Source: Helicobacteraceae bacterium (GTDB lineage Bacteria > Campylobacterota > Campylobacteria > Campylobacterales > SZUA-545). From it: 9,376 nucleotides of DNA. Below the pieces are notes generated by a model. That model made no database searches and had not been told where the DNA came from. It saw nothing but the letters and a program-made list of their open reading frames with translations. Positions within the stretch are counted from its first letter, which is position 1, and each line of letters begins with the position of its first letter. The position numbers were made by a program, and so were the translations under genes. The stretch lies in the NCBI GenBank assembly GCA_031273735.1, contig JAISRI010000009.1, positions 1 through 9,376 of the forward strand. The letters are read 5' to 3'. Shown piece by piece: positions 1 through 6,704 of the stretch.

Positions 1-48
1 TTTAAGGCTAAAAAGGTTTATCGATTGTAAACTGAGGCAGGATTAAAA

Positions 49-699
49 CTACGATTTTCGGCTTACGAGCGAATTGGCGTAAGCCCTCGCGTATTCGACA
101 ATCGTCCAAAAACCCGCGCCTAATCCCGCTTTGTCGTTTTTTATCGCCTCGTCGGCTAGAGCGATCGCCTTTTCATATTCTCCGAGCGCGATAAAGGTTA
201 AGATTTTATTATTTTTAAGATAGGGTTTGTTTTGCTTAGATAGGTATTGCGCAAAAGTCGGTAGATCATAGACTTCTTCTCGAAAAAGATCGATTCTTTT
301 TTGCGCCTCGTTTAATATCTCGCTCGCCAAGCGTTCTGCATCCTCTATTTTCTCATACGCGCCGCAATCAAAATGACATACATACATTGTATTAGCGCTA
401 AAGGCTCCCTTTACATGAAAACTTTTGGGCTGTTTTTGCGCCGTTTCGCTAATTCCCATCGCCTCCCAATAAACGCGGTCAAGAATTAGCGGTTTGAAAT
501 AAACGGTAGCCAACAAATTAGCGTCGATTAGATTTGCGCTAATGTGCGTCTCGTAAACAAAATCGTCTATAAACTTGTAGGGAATAGCCAAAATAGACTT
601 AAACCCAAGCGTTTTGCCAACCGTTTTTAACGCCTCGTCAAAAGCTTTGTCTTTCTCTTTGGCTCTTTTGTTCGCCTCTTTTCGCTCTTGGCGCGTCAT
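49..699 (-). CDS. Hypothetical protein, 216 aa, cytoplasmic
   Basis: I do not recognise this protein. It has no signal peptide or membrane segment, so it is probably cytoplasmic. The first 20 or so residues are very lysine/glutamate rich (KEANKRAKEKDK) and likely helical. The middle (about 35-125) looks like a mixed alpha/beta domain with several aromatic strands. The C-terminal part (about 160-200) carries ILTFIALGEYEKAIALADEA, which has the spacing of a single tetratricopeptide-like helix pair. The ATG at 699 is supported by AAGGA six bases upstream on the minus strand. The gene is divergent from hypF, with 123 nt between the two starts, and shows no functional link to it. One GCGATCGC octamer lies inside it, so its composition matches the core genome. 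It is a confident coding region of unknown function. Confidence 0.8.
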   Translation of the reverse strand: MTRQERKEANKRAKEKDKAFDEALKTVGKTLGFKSILAIPYKFIDDFVYETHISANLIDANLLATVYFKPLILDRVYWEAMGISETAQKQPKSFHVKGAFSANTMYVCHFDCGAYEKIEDAERLASEILNEAQKRIDLFREEVYDLPTFAQYLSKQNKPYLKNNKILTFIALGEYEKAIALADEAIKNDKAGLGAGFWTIVEYARAYANSLVSRKS

Positions 700-720
700 T
701 TTTTATCCTTAAACGTAAAT

Positions 721-757
721 AAAGCGCTTTATAACGAAAAATCTATAACGTTCGCAA
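721..757 (-). promoter_or_regulatory. Candidate sigma70 promoter of the 216-aa gene
   Basis: Read on the minus strand, TTGCGA (757-752) is followed after 18 nt by TATAAA (733-728), placing a start site near 721, about 22 nt before the ATG. A perfect 10-bp palindrome, AAAGCGCTTT (721-730), overlaps the -10/start region and could be an operator, though it may be chance. Motif match only. Confidence 0.35.
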
Positions 758-782
758 CCGCGATCGACGGCTAATTAGCTTT

Positions 783-800
783 TTGGCAAGATAGACGCAA
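783..800 (+). promoter_or_regulatory. Possible sigma54-type promoter upstream of hypF
   Basis: TTGGCAAGATAGACGCAA has the GG-N10-GC spacing of the -24/-12 class, with GG at 785-786 and GC at 797-798. The -24 element TTGGCA is good; the -12 element (CGCAA instead of TTGCA) is weak. The predicted start near 809-810 would leave a short leader that still holds the GAGAAAGGG ribosome binding site before the ATG at 823. No convincing -35/-10 pair was seen here, but this remains a single motif match. Confidence 0.25.
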
Positions 801-822
801 CCATAAAAAGCGAGAAAGGGCG

Positions 823-3012
823 ATGGAGCGAAAACGCTTTGAAATTGTCGGCGTAGTTCAGGGGGTAGGTTTTCGCCCTTTTGTTTATCGGCTGGCAAAC
901 GAACTTAAACTAAGCGGCAGAGTCTATAACGACGGCTTTGGCGTTACAATCGAGGCGCAGGGCGTTAGCGAGGCGATCGCAGAGTTTCAAACGCGGCTAA
1001 CAAGCCAAAAGCCCGCCTCCGCCGTTATTTCGCGTATCGATAGCTTCGCGATCGAAGCGCAAAACGAGGCTAACGCGCTCTTTACAATCGATCCAAGCGC
1101 CAAAAGCGACGTAATCAAAGCGCATATTCCGCCCGATACCGCGATATGCGCCGAATGCGAAAAGGAGCTTTTTGATCCCTCCGATCGCCGTTTTTTGCAC
1201 CCGTTTATCTCGTGTTCGCACTGCGGCGCGAGATATACGATCATCTACTCTCTGCCTTACGATCGCCCTTTGACCTCTATGCGATCTTTCGTTATGTGCG
1301 AAAAGTGTCGAAGCGAATACGAAAACCCGCTTGATCGCCGCTTTCACGCGCAACCGATCGCCTGTAACGAGTGCGGATCGGTTTTGACGCTCTTAAACGC
1401 GGCGGGCGAAACGATCGCGCAAAACCGCGAGGCGATCGAAAAAACCGCTGAGGCGATCGAAAATGGCGCAATCGTCGCAATCAAAGCGCTTGGCGGCTAT
1501 CAGCTCTGTTTAGACGCGGCGAACGACGAGGCGATCGGGCGTTTGCGCGAACGCAAAAAAAGGGCGTTAAAGCCTTTGGCGGTTTTGTTTCCTTCGATCG
1601 AAGATATAAAACGGCAGGCGATCGCGACCGACGCGGATCGCGCATTGTTATCGTCCAAAAGCCGCCCGATCGTTTTGATGAAAAAGGGCGAAGGTTATAA
1701 TCTTAGCCCGCTTGTAGCGCCGCAAATCGATCGCATCGGAGCTATGCTTCCTAGCTCGCCGATTCAATATCTGCTTTTGAAAAGATTGAACCGCGCGCTG
1801 ATCGCCACTAGCGCGAATATATCCGAATCGCCGATTATTATCGACGAAAAAACGCTTTTTACCTCTTTGGGCGGCGTTTTTGATTTCGCGCTAACCCATA
1901 ACCGCGAGATTGTCAACGCCTGCGACGATAGCGTAGCGCAGACGATCGAAAACCAGACGGTTATGATTCGCCGCGCAAGAGGTTTCGCGCCAGAAGTTTG
2001 CGTTCTGCCGCGCAAACTGCCCGCGAGCGCCCTCGCGCTAGGCGCGGAGCAAAAAAGCGCGATCGCGATCGGGTTCGACAAAAACGCGGTCGTTAGCCCG
2101 CATATTGGCGATCTTTTTAATATCGAAGCGCAAGAGTATTTTGAACGCGCCGTTTCGACGCTAAAGCGGCTCTATCGTTTCGAGCCGCAAAAAATTATCT
2201 GCGATCGCCACCCGCGCTACTTTACGACGGAGTTTGCCAAAGCGCAAAACCTGCCGATCGTTCAGGTTTGGCACCACCACGCTCACGCGCTCGCGGTTAT
2301 GGCGGAATATGGGATAAACTCTGACGTTCTCGCGATCGCGTGGGACGGATCGGGCTACGGCGCGGACGGGACGATATGGGGCGGAGAGTTTTTGATCGCC
2401 TCTTATTTTGATTTTACGCGCCTAGCGCATATCAAGCCTTTTGCCCTGATCGGCGGCGAAGCGGCTATCAAAGAGCCGAAGCGAATCGTCGCGTCGCTTC
2501 TTTACGAAGCCAAAATCGACGGCGCTATTATCGATCGCAACTACGAAACAATGCTGAAAAAACGGCTTAATTCGCCATTGACAAGCTCTATCGGTAGGCT
2601 ATTTGACGGCGTCGCGTATCTTGCGGGCGTTCAAACCGAATACGGATTTGACGGGCGGAGCGGGCTTATGATCGAAGCGCTCTACGACGAAAACGAAACG
2701 CGAAGCTATCCGTTCGAGATCGAAAACGGCGCGATCGACTGCTCGCCTATGATCAAGGCGATAGTAACAAGCGCGAACGCCCAAGAGATCGCTAGTCGAT
2801 TTTTGAATACGCTTTGCGATATGGCGATTACAATCGCAAATAGCGTCGATCTGCCGATCGTTCTTTGCGGAGGCGTATTTCAAAATAAAACGCTTGCTAA
2901 TATGCTTCTTAAGAAACTACGCGCAAACGGCAAAAAGGTTTATCTGCCCGAACGGTTTTCGCCTAACGACGGCGCGATAGCGTTAGGACAACTTGCCTAC
3001 GCAAAAGAGTAA
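823..3012 (+). CDS. hypF: Carbamoyltransferase HypF, NiFe-hydrogenase maturation
   Basis: HypF uses carbamoyl phosphate and ATP to make the thiocarbamate on HypE that becomes the CN ligands of the NiFe site; it acts in the cytoplasm. All family domains are present in order. An N-terminal acylphosphatase domain carries VQGVGFRP (residues 12-19). Two zinc-finger-like units follow, with cysteines 109/112/131/134 and 159/162/181/184. A YrdC-like nucleotide-binding domain (about 205-390) contains KRALKPLAVLF and ATSANISESP. A C-terminal Kae1-like carbamoyltransferase domain carries HHHAH (484-488), DGSGYGADGT (508-517), GGVFQN (683-688) and SPNDGAIALGQ near the end. The length of 729 aa is close to the usual ~750, with no break. 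The ATG at 823 has an AAAGGG-type site immediately upstream. No other hyp or hydrogenase gene is in the window, so hypF is separated from its partners here. It is rich in GATC and carries five GCGATCGC octamers. Confidence 0.96.
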   Translation: MERKRFEIVGVVQGVGFRPFVYRLANELKLSGRVYNDGFGVTIEAQGVSEAIAEFQTRLTSQKPASAVISRIDSFAIEAQNEANALFTIDPSAKSDVIKAHIPPDTAICAECEKELFDPSDRRFLHPFISCSHCGARYTIIYSLPYDRPLTSMRSFVMCEKCRSEYENPLDRRFHAQPIACNECGSVLTLLNAAGETIAQNREAIEKTAEAIENGAIVAIKALGGYQLCLDAANDEAIGRLRERKKRALKPLAVLFPSIEDIKRQAIATDADRALLSSKSRPIVLMKKGEGYNLSPLVAPQIDRIGAMLPSSPIQYLLLKRLNRALIATSANISESPIIIDEKTLFTSLGGVFDFALTHNREIVNACDDSVAQTIENQTVMIRRARGFAPEVCVLPRKLPASALALGAEQKSAIAIGFDKNAVVSPHIGDLFNIEAQEYFERAVSTLKRLYRFEPQKIICDRHPRYFTTEFAKAQNLPIVQVWHHHAHALAVMAEYGINSDVLAIAWDGSGYGADGTIWGGEFLIASYFDFTRLAHIKPFALIGGEAAIKEPKRIVASLLYEAKIDGAIIDRNYETMLKKRLNSPLTSSIGRLFDGVAYLAGVQTEYGFDGRSGLMIEALYDENETRSYPFEIENGAIDCSPMIKAIVTSANAQEIASRFLNTLCDMAITIANSVDLPIVLCGGVFQNKTLANMLLKKLRANGKKVYLPERFSPNDGAIALGQLAYAKE

Positions 3013-3110
3013 CGTTTGCCGTCGCTTCAACCTTGCCAAACGGTAACCTTATCTATTTTGATATTTTTGATCGCTTGGGTTTGCATCTCTAAAGGTAACG
3101 ACAAACGTGG

Positions 3111-3116
3111 TATAGT
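3111..3116 (+). promoter_or_regulatory. Candidate -10 box of the dam-type gene
   Basis: TATAGT within TGGTATAGTATAT is a good -10 element. No -35 lies at normal spacing (TTGCAT at 3081 is 24 nt away), which is common for campylobacterial sigma70 promoters. The implied start near 3123 coincides with the upstream TTG codon, which favours the downstream ATG at 3156 as the true initiation codon. Confidence 0.4.
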
Positions 3117-3155
3117 ATATATTTGCGTCCAAACGAATATGAACGGCAAGCTCTG

Positions 3156-3992
3156 ATGAAGAATAATAAATTAGTCGCCCCCGTTTTGAAATGGGTAGGC
3201 GGAAAGAGGCAACTATTAGACGCGTTGCGTCCGTTACTCCCCAAAGAGATAACGACATACTGCGAACCTTTCGTCGGCGGCGGAGCGCTACTTTTTCAAC
3301 TGCAACCTACAACCGCTTTTATAAACGATATAAACGCCGAATTGATAAACGTTTATCAAGCGATTAAAGACGACGTTGAAAATCTTATTAACGCATTGCA
3401 AGAATTCAAAAATGAAGAAAATATGTTCTACTCCGTAAGGGATTGGGACAGAAATAAAAAGGAATACGCTTCATTATCCGATATTAAAAAAGCGGCTCGT
3501 ATATTGTATTTAAATAAAACCTGCTATAACGGCTTATTCCGCGTCAATAGCGCTGGTGAGTTTAACGCGCCCTTTGGAAATCACCGCAATCCGAATATCG
3601 TAAACGCCCCTACGCTTCGGGCGGTTAGCGCGTACTTTAATTCCGCCGACGTTCGATTAACCTCTATCGATTATGCGGAAGTCCTTAAAGAGTTGCCAAA
3701 AGACGCGTTTGTCTATCTTGACCCGCCGTATGATCCAGTTTCGGATACCTCTAGTTTTACGGGCTATGCAAAAGGCGGTTTTACCCGCGACGACCAAATA
3801 AGGCTTCGCGAATGTTGCGACGAATTAAACTCAAGGGGTCTAAAATTTATGCTATCTAATTCCGCGACTGATTTTATCAAGGAGCAATACGCCGCTTATC
3901 ATATTACTATAGCGCGAGCAAAAAGGGCGATCAATTCAGACTCCACGAAACGCGGTGAAATTAACGAAGTAGCGGTTAGAAATTATAAGTAA
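3156..3992 (+). CDS. Orphan Dam/DpnM-type DNA adenine-N6 methyltransferase
   Basis: A D12-class (alpha group) N6-adenine methyltransferase that transfers methyl from S-adenosylmethionine to adenine, probably in GATC. From the ATG at 3156 it is 278 aa, the size of E. coli Dam. It has LKWVGGKRQLL at residues 11-21, the SAM-binding motif I EPFVGGGALL (37-46), the conserved stretch LNKTCYNGLFRVNSAGEFN (119-137) typical of DpnIIA/MboI-type GATC methylases, and the catalytic DPPY (189-192). The frame extends to a TTG at 3123, but that codon sits at the predicted transcription start and has no Shine-Dalgarno site; the site before 3156 is also weak. No restriction endonuclease gene is adjacent, so it is solitary. 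I see only two GATC sites inside it, it has no GCGATCGC, and its codons are more AT-rich than those of hypF, suggesting acquisition. The GATC specificity is inferred from the family resemblance. Confidence 0.9.
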   Translation: MKNNKLVAPVLKWVGGKRQLLDALRPLLPKEITTYCEPFVGGGALLFQLQPTTAFINDINAELINVYQAIKDDVENLINALQEFKNEENMFYSVRDWDRNKKEYASLSDIKKAARILYLNKTCYNGLFRVNSAGEFNAPFGNHRNPNIVNAPTLRAVSAYFNSADVRLTSIDYAEVLKELPKDAFVYLDPPYDPVSDTSSFTGYAKGGFTRDDQIRLRECCDELNSRGLKFMLSNSATDFIKEQYAAYHITIARAKRAINSDSTKRGEINEVAVRNYK

Positions 3993-4073
3993 CTCGTCTA
4001 ATTTGTAGGGCACGGTTTTATAAAAGGCGATCACCGAAAAAAGACGGGGTTAGCGGGCTAAATAAGGATTGAA

Positions 4074-4079
4074 TATAAT
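4074..4079 (+). promoter_or_regulatory. Candidate -10 box of aroQ
   Basis: A consensus TATAAT lies 27 nt before the ATG, within GGATTGAATATAATCC. The implied start is near 4086, giving a leader of about 20 nt that includes the GGAG ribosome binding site. No clear -35 was found. Confidence 0.5.
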
Positions 4080-4106
4080 CCTAATTCAAAATCAACAACG
4101 GAGCAA

Positions 4107-4577
4107 ATGGTGAAAATCACGGTAATTCAAGGTCCAAATATCAATATGATCGGCGTGCGCGAGCGATCGCTCTACGGCGCGATGACGATGGACGCGATCC
4201 ATAACGAAATGCGCAAGATCGCCGAACAAAACGGCGCACAGATTGAGTTTTATCAGAGCAACTTAGAGGGCGAGATTATCGATCGTATTCAAGAGTGTTA
4301 CGGCGAAACGGACGCGATTATTCTTAATCCCGCCGCTTACAGCCACACCTCGATCGCCATACGCGACGCGATTAGCGCGGTGGCGATTCCCGTCGTCGAA
4401 GTGCATATTACCAATATAGCAAGACGCGAAGAGTTTCGACACAACTCCTACGTTTCGCCCGTCGCCGCAGGAGTGATCGCGGGCTTTGGTCCTTTTGGCT
4501 ATCACTTGGCGTTGCTTGCCGCTATTCAGATCGCAAAAGAGATTGAGGCGCAAAAAACCGCCGCGAAACAAGCCTAA
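4107..4577 (+). CDS. aroQ: Type II 3-dehydroquinate dehydratase AroQ
   Basis: AroQ removes water from 3-dehydroquinate to give 3-dehydroshikimate, the third step of the shikimate pathway; the type II enzyme is normally a cytoplasmic dodecamer. Family motifs are intact: IQGPNIN (7-13), the lid-loop tyrosine in SLYG (Y23), FYQSNLEGEIIDRI (48-61), NPAAYSHTS (74-82), VEVHITN (97-103) and REEFRH (107-112), followed by GFGPFGYHLAL. The length of 156 aa is normal. The start is ambiguous: the ATG at 4107 lies only 3 nt after GGAG (4100-4103), whereas the next codon, GTG at 4110, has an ideal 6-nt spacing and would give the MKI-type N terminus usual in the family. Its own -10 box and the AT-rich gap upstream suggest independent transcription. 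It carries one GCGATCGC octamer and has core-genome composition. Confidence 0.95.
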   Translation: MVKITVIQGPNINMIGVRERSLYGAMTMDAIHNEMRKIAEQNGAQIEFYQSNLEGEIIDRIQECYGETDAIILNPAAYSHTSIAIRDAISAVAIPVVEVHITNIARREEFRHNSYVSPVAAGVIAGFGPFGYHLALLAAIQIAKEIEAQKTAAKQA

Positions 4578-4602
4578 ACGCCAACGCTTACCGATCTATC
4601 TG

Positions 4603-4626
4603 CGGGCGACAAAGAAAAATCGCCCG
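4603..4626 (+). other. Hairpin downstream of aroQ, possible weak terminator
   Basis: CGGGCGA (4603-4609) and TCGCCCG (4620-4626) form a perfect 7-bp stem around an A-rich 10-nt loop, 26 nt after the aroQ stop. No T-run follows, so it does not qualify as a standard intrinsic terminator; it may still cause pausing or protect the mRNA end. Confidence 0.35.
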
Positions 4627-4679
4627 ATCGCTTTGGCGCTCGAACGAAACTTTACTTCGCTTAAATCGCCTAACTCTTA

Positions 4680-4777
4680 GTCGCGCCTTTCGCGGCGCGA
4701 GGATTGAAACGGCTCTTTCGAGGTAAAACAACGCGCTACGCGAAGTCGCGTCCCTTGCGGGACGCGAGGATTGAAGC
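4680..4777 (+). CRISPR. Minimal type I-C-like CRISPR unit: two repeats, one spacer
   Basis: Repeat 1 (4680-4710, 31 nt) and repeat 2 (4745-4777, 33 nt) flank a 34-nt unique spacer (4711-4744). Both begin GTCGCG, contain a perfect hairpin, and end GAGGATTGAA(A/G)C. This matches the type I-C repeat layout known from other bacteria (GTCGCGCC…GGCGCGTGGATTGAAAC). The stem arms differ but pair in each copy: TCGCGCC/GGCGCGA (7 bp) in repeat 1 and TCGCGTCCC/GGGACGCGA (9 bp, loop TTGC) in repeat 2. The last repeat has a changed 3' end (AAGC for AAAC), as terminal repeats often do. No cas gene lies in the window, so this is an orphan or relic array, or a solitary mini-array served by cas genes elsewhere. 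The two-repeat count and the sequence difference between them keep confidence moderate. Confidence 0.55.
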
Positions 4778-4782
4778 CGTAA

Positions 4783-5070
4783 CTACTTCGCAAAAATAAA
4801 GAGAAAGTTGGTGATTAGCTGCGGATCGCTACCGCTACGCACTACGGCAATTTTCGTGTTGGCTTGGACGCCCGCTAACGTCCAACCTTTGGCGAAAACG
4901 TCCTTAAACGCCATTCTCCCGGATAGTTTATCGCCGTTGCACGTAACCTTTTGGGACGGATCTCCTATATCTCCCCAACCGTCCGCATAGCAGATCGCAA
5001 CCTCGCTAGCGGCTAAGTTACCCGCAAATAATAGCCCGAAGGCAAACAACGCCGACAAAAACTTACGCAT
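4783..5070 (-). CDS. Small secreted/periplasmic protein, 95 aa
   Basis: Function unknown. MRKFLSALFAFGLLFAGNLA followed by AS-EV is a textbook Sec signal peptide with probable cleavage after residue 22. The mature part of about 73 residues has two cysteines (C27 and C44) that could form a disulfide, and a C-terminal pattern of KGWTLAGV…NFLFIFAK, which resembles small exported proteins I have seen in campylobacteria, although I cannot name a family. The frame is open further upstream to 5169, but the ATG at 5070 is preferred: AAGGA lies a few bases upstream and the signal peptide begins exactly there. Its stop codon is only 5 nt from the second CRISPR-like repeat. It is divergent from the lipoprotein gene at 5223, with a 152-nt shared control region. 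Confidence 0.82.
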   Translation of the reverse strand: MRKFLSALFAFGLLFAGNLAASEVAICYADGWGDIGDPSQKVTCNGDKLSGRMAFKDVFAKGWTLAGVQANTKIAVVRSGSDPQLITNFLFIFAK

Positions 5071-5099
5071 TGGAATCCTTTCAACTAAAATGAAACAAA

Positions 5100-5129
5100 A
5101 TTGTAGCGCCCGCACCTTTAGAAACGCAA
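5100..5129 (-). promoter_or_regulatory. Candidate sigma70 promoter of the 95-aa secreted protein
   Basis: On the minus strand, TTGCGT (5129-5124) and TACAAT (5105-5100) are separated by 18 nt, giving a start near 5093 and a leader of about 23 nt with the AAGGA site. Good fit to consensus but motif-based only. Confidence 0.45.
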
Positions 5130-5222
5130 GGCGCGGAGGAAATCGGGAATCTAAATTAAAAATCAACATAATTTTTATCTACTTTGCGCTACGATCTATC
5201 GACTTTTCCAAAGGAGCATTTT

Positions 5223-6526
5223 ATGTTTCTAGCTTCGTTAGTTTCTTTCTTAAAGAGTAAAAGCGAAATCGTTTCGACGATCTGCCCTAGTTTCCCAAAA
5301 GCCCTTATCGTTTCATTTATCCCAGCGCTCATAACTCTAGGTTGCAGCTCTACTAGCGGTAATAGCGCTTTAAGCGCTGGTAACGCTCCATACTCTTGTT
5401 CTAAAAGCGATAAAGCGGTTGTTCCTACGTTTAAGCCGAACGTAACAGACGAAACTTTAACGATTACCCAAGATAGCGTTTTTGAAACAAACCTTGTTCC
5501 TAATTTAATCGTTTCAAAAGATAACGTAACGCTTCGCTTTAGCGCTCCTTTATCGAGCGGTCTCTTTTCTCCCGTTCAACACAGATAGGCTCTATAGAGG
5601 TTCTAGCCAATAACGTAACGATCGTATTTGAAGCGGGAGATTACCACGTAACAAACTTGATCGTTCAAACTTCTAAAACCTCTTTTAATCTAAAAACCAA
5701 AGGAGCGGTTAGGCTTTTTAGCGAAAACGACGCAAAGTTTTTAATCGGGGCAAACGACAATAATCTGACTACGCTTTTTATAAACTCAAACTCTAAATCC
5801 CAAGACTTACAGCTAATCGTAAAAGGCGATCTAATCGTTGATTCTCCTTCGGGTTACAAGATAAACGCTCTTGCCTTTGCTGGTTCTAGCGCTTCGATCG
5901 TAGGTTCTCAAACGAGCGAGTTTAACGGAGCTTTAATGAAGATCGACGGATCGACAAGCTCTATAAACTTTGAAGGCAGATACCTCTTTAACAAAGAAGC
6001 CCTAGAAACTCTATACCACAACGGCGCTCCAAACGAGTGGTGTTTGGTTAAGCCAGAAAAGCCCTCTTTATTTGAAAGAGATAGAACGCTTTTAGGAGTA
6101 GACTCCAATAGAAACGGCGTTAGAGACGACGTGGAGCTTGATATATTGGATAAATACAAAGACGAACCGATATGGATCGCGCTTTCTACGCAGGACGCTA
6201 CCTATCTTCAACAAACCTTAGAGGTCTATGACGATAAAAACAAATCAAGAGCGCTTTCGCTTGCGGATACTTCAATGAGGTGCTTTTTTTTGGTTCGGAA
6301 TACGATGTATGGAGATTATGATATTAGCACAATGGAAGGGTATCTTCTTGATCTCAAAGTGCGCGATCGGCTAAATTGGCTAAAAGACCGGACGATGAAT
6401 AATGCGGAACGCCTTAAAGCCTATTGGCGCTATAACAGTCAGCTAAGCGGAATGGTCTTTCATACGCGAGAACCCGTTAAAGAAGACTGCAAATTCGATA
6501 TAGACGCTTATGAGATCGAACAATGA
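5223..6526 (+). pseudogene. Frameshifted lipoprotein: beta-strand repeat region plus DxNxNG(V)RDD calcium-binding-like domain
   Basis: The first frame (5223-5588, 121 aa) starts at an ATG with AAAGGAG upstream. It has a hydrophobic stretch ALIVSFIPALITLGC, where C41 is a likely but imperfect lipidation site, then short beta strands (NVTLRF). It stops at a TAG (5586-5588). The next frame is open without stop from 5543 to 6526 and resumes the same pattern before any start codon (NNVTIVFEAGDY), so the two are halves of one ~434-aa protein separated by a one-base loss (a -1 shift), most likely in 5555-5585 near the CTTTTCTCCC run. The beta-rich part suggests a beta-helix-like fold. Nucleotides 6101-6136 encode DSNRNGVRDDVE, an EF-hand or thrombospondin type 3-like calcium motif, followed by a helical domain with two cysteines. 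The function is unknown, probably cell envelope. It could be a real pseudogene, a phase-variable state or a sequencing error. Confidence 0.7.
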
Positions 6527-6591
6527 AAAAGATTGTTTTATTAGCGGTTTTTGTCTTTTCGCTCTTTGCAAGCGATTACGACGGGCGCTAA
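6523..6591 (+). pseudogene. ATGA-coupled signal-peptide ORF, prematurely ended
   Basis: An ATG at 6523 overlaps the TGA of the upstream gene (ATGA), the classic arrangement for translational coupling. It encodes a Sec signal peptide, MKKIVLLAVFVFSLFAS, then DYDGR and a TAA at 6589-6591: 22 residues in all, with cleavage likely after FAS. So short a mature part suggests the 5' remnant of an exported protein that was once co-expressed with the lipoprotein. A second frame stays open across the stop to 6709 and could encode a cysteine-containing basic continuation (KVCRKVGDRRFEFYRR), but it could equally be chance. What the full protein was cannot be told. Confidence 0.5.
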
Positions 6592-6704
6592 GGCGAATAG
6601 TAAAGTTTGCCGTAAGGTCGGCGATCGCCGTTTTGAGTTCTATCGCCGATTAACGCGAAAAACTCGATATTGCGCGGAGAATAGAAGGTTTCTTAAATTG
6701 GCGT

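Noticed and set aside
997..1353. Minus-strand open frames inside hypF (also 987-1244, 1292-1480, 1764-2081, 2599-2883)
   Set aside because: They lie opposite a gene with every HypF motif, have no ribosome binding sites and translate to low-complexity arginine- and alanine-rich sequence; they are reverse-strand shadows of GC-rich codons.
3013..3045. CGTTTG/CAAACG inverted repeat after hypF as a terminator
   Set aside because: The stem is only 6 bp with an 18-nt loop and there is no adjacent T-run.
4065..4075. AAGGATTGAAT as a third CRISPR-repeat remnant before aroQ
   Set aside because: Only the short GGATTGAA core is present, with no GTCGCG start and no hairpin; it overlaps the aroQ -10 region and is probably chance.
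4486..4680. Open frame of 64 codons overlapping the end of aroQ
   Set aside because: Very basic sequence in a second frame of aroQ without a start site; it is explained by aroQ codon bias, and its tail runs into the CRISPR-like repeat.
4745..4777. Strong hairpin after the 95-aa gene as an intrinsic terminator
   Set aside because: The stem (9 bp, GCAA loop on the minus strand) is good, but no T-run follows, and the sharing of the flanking GAGGATTGAA with a second unit fits a CRISPR-like repeat better.
5562..5573. Programmed -1 ribosomal frameshift at CTCTTTTCTCCC
   Set aside because: No X-XXY-YYZ heptamer is in the correct frame and no clear downstream stem was seen; a mutation or sequencing error is simpler.
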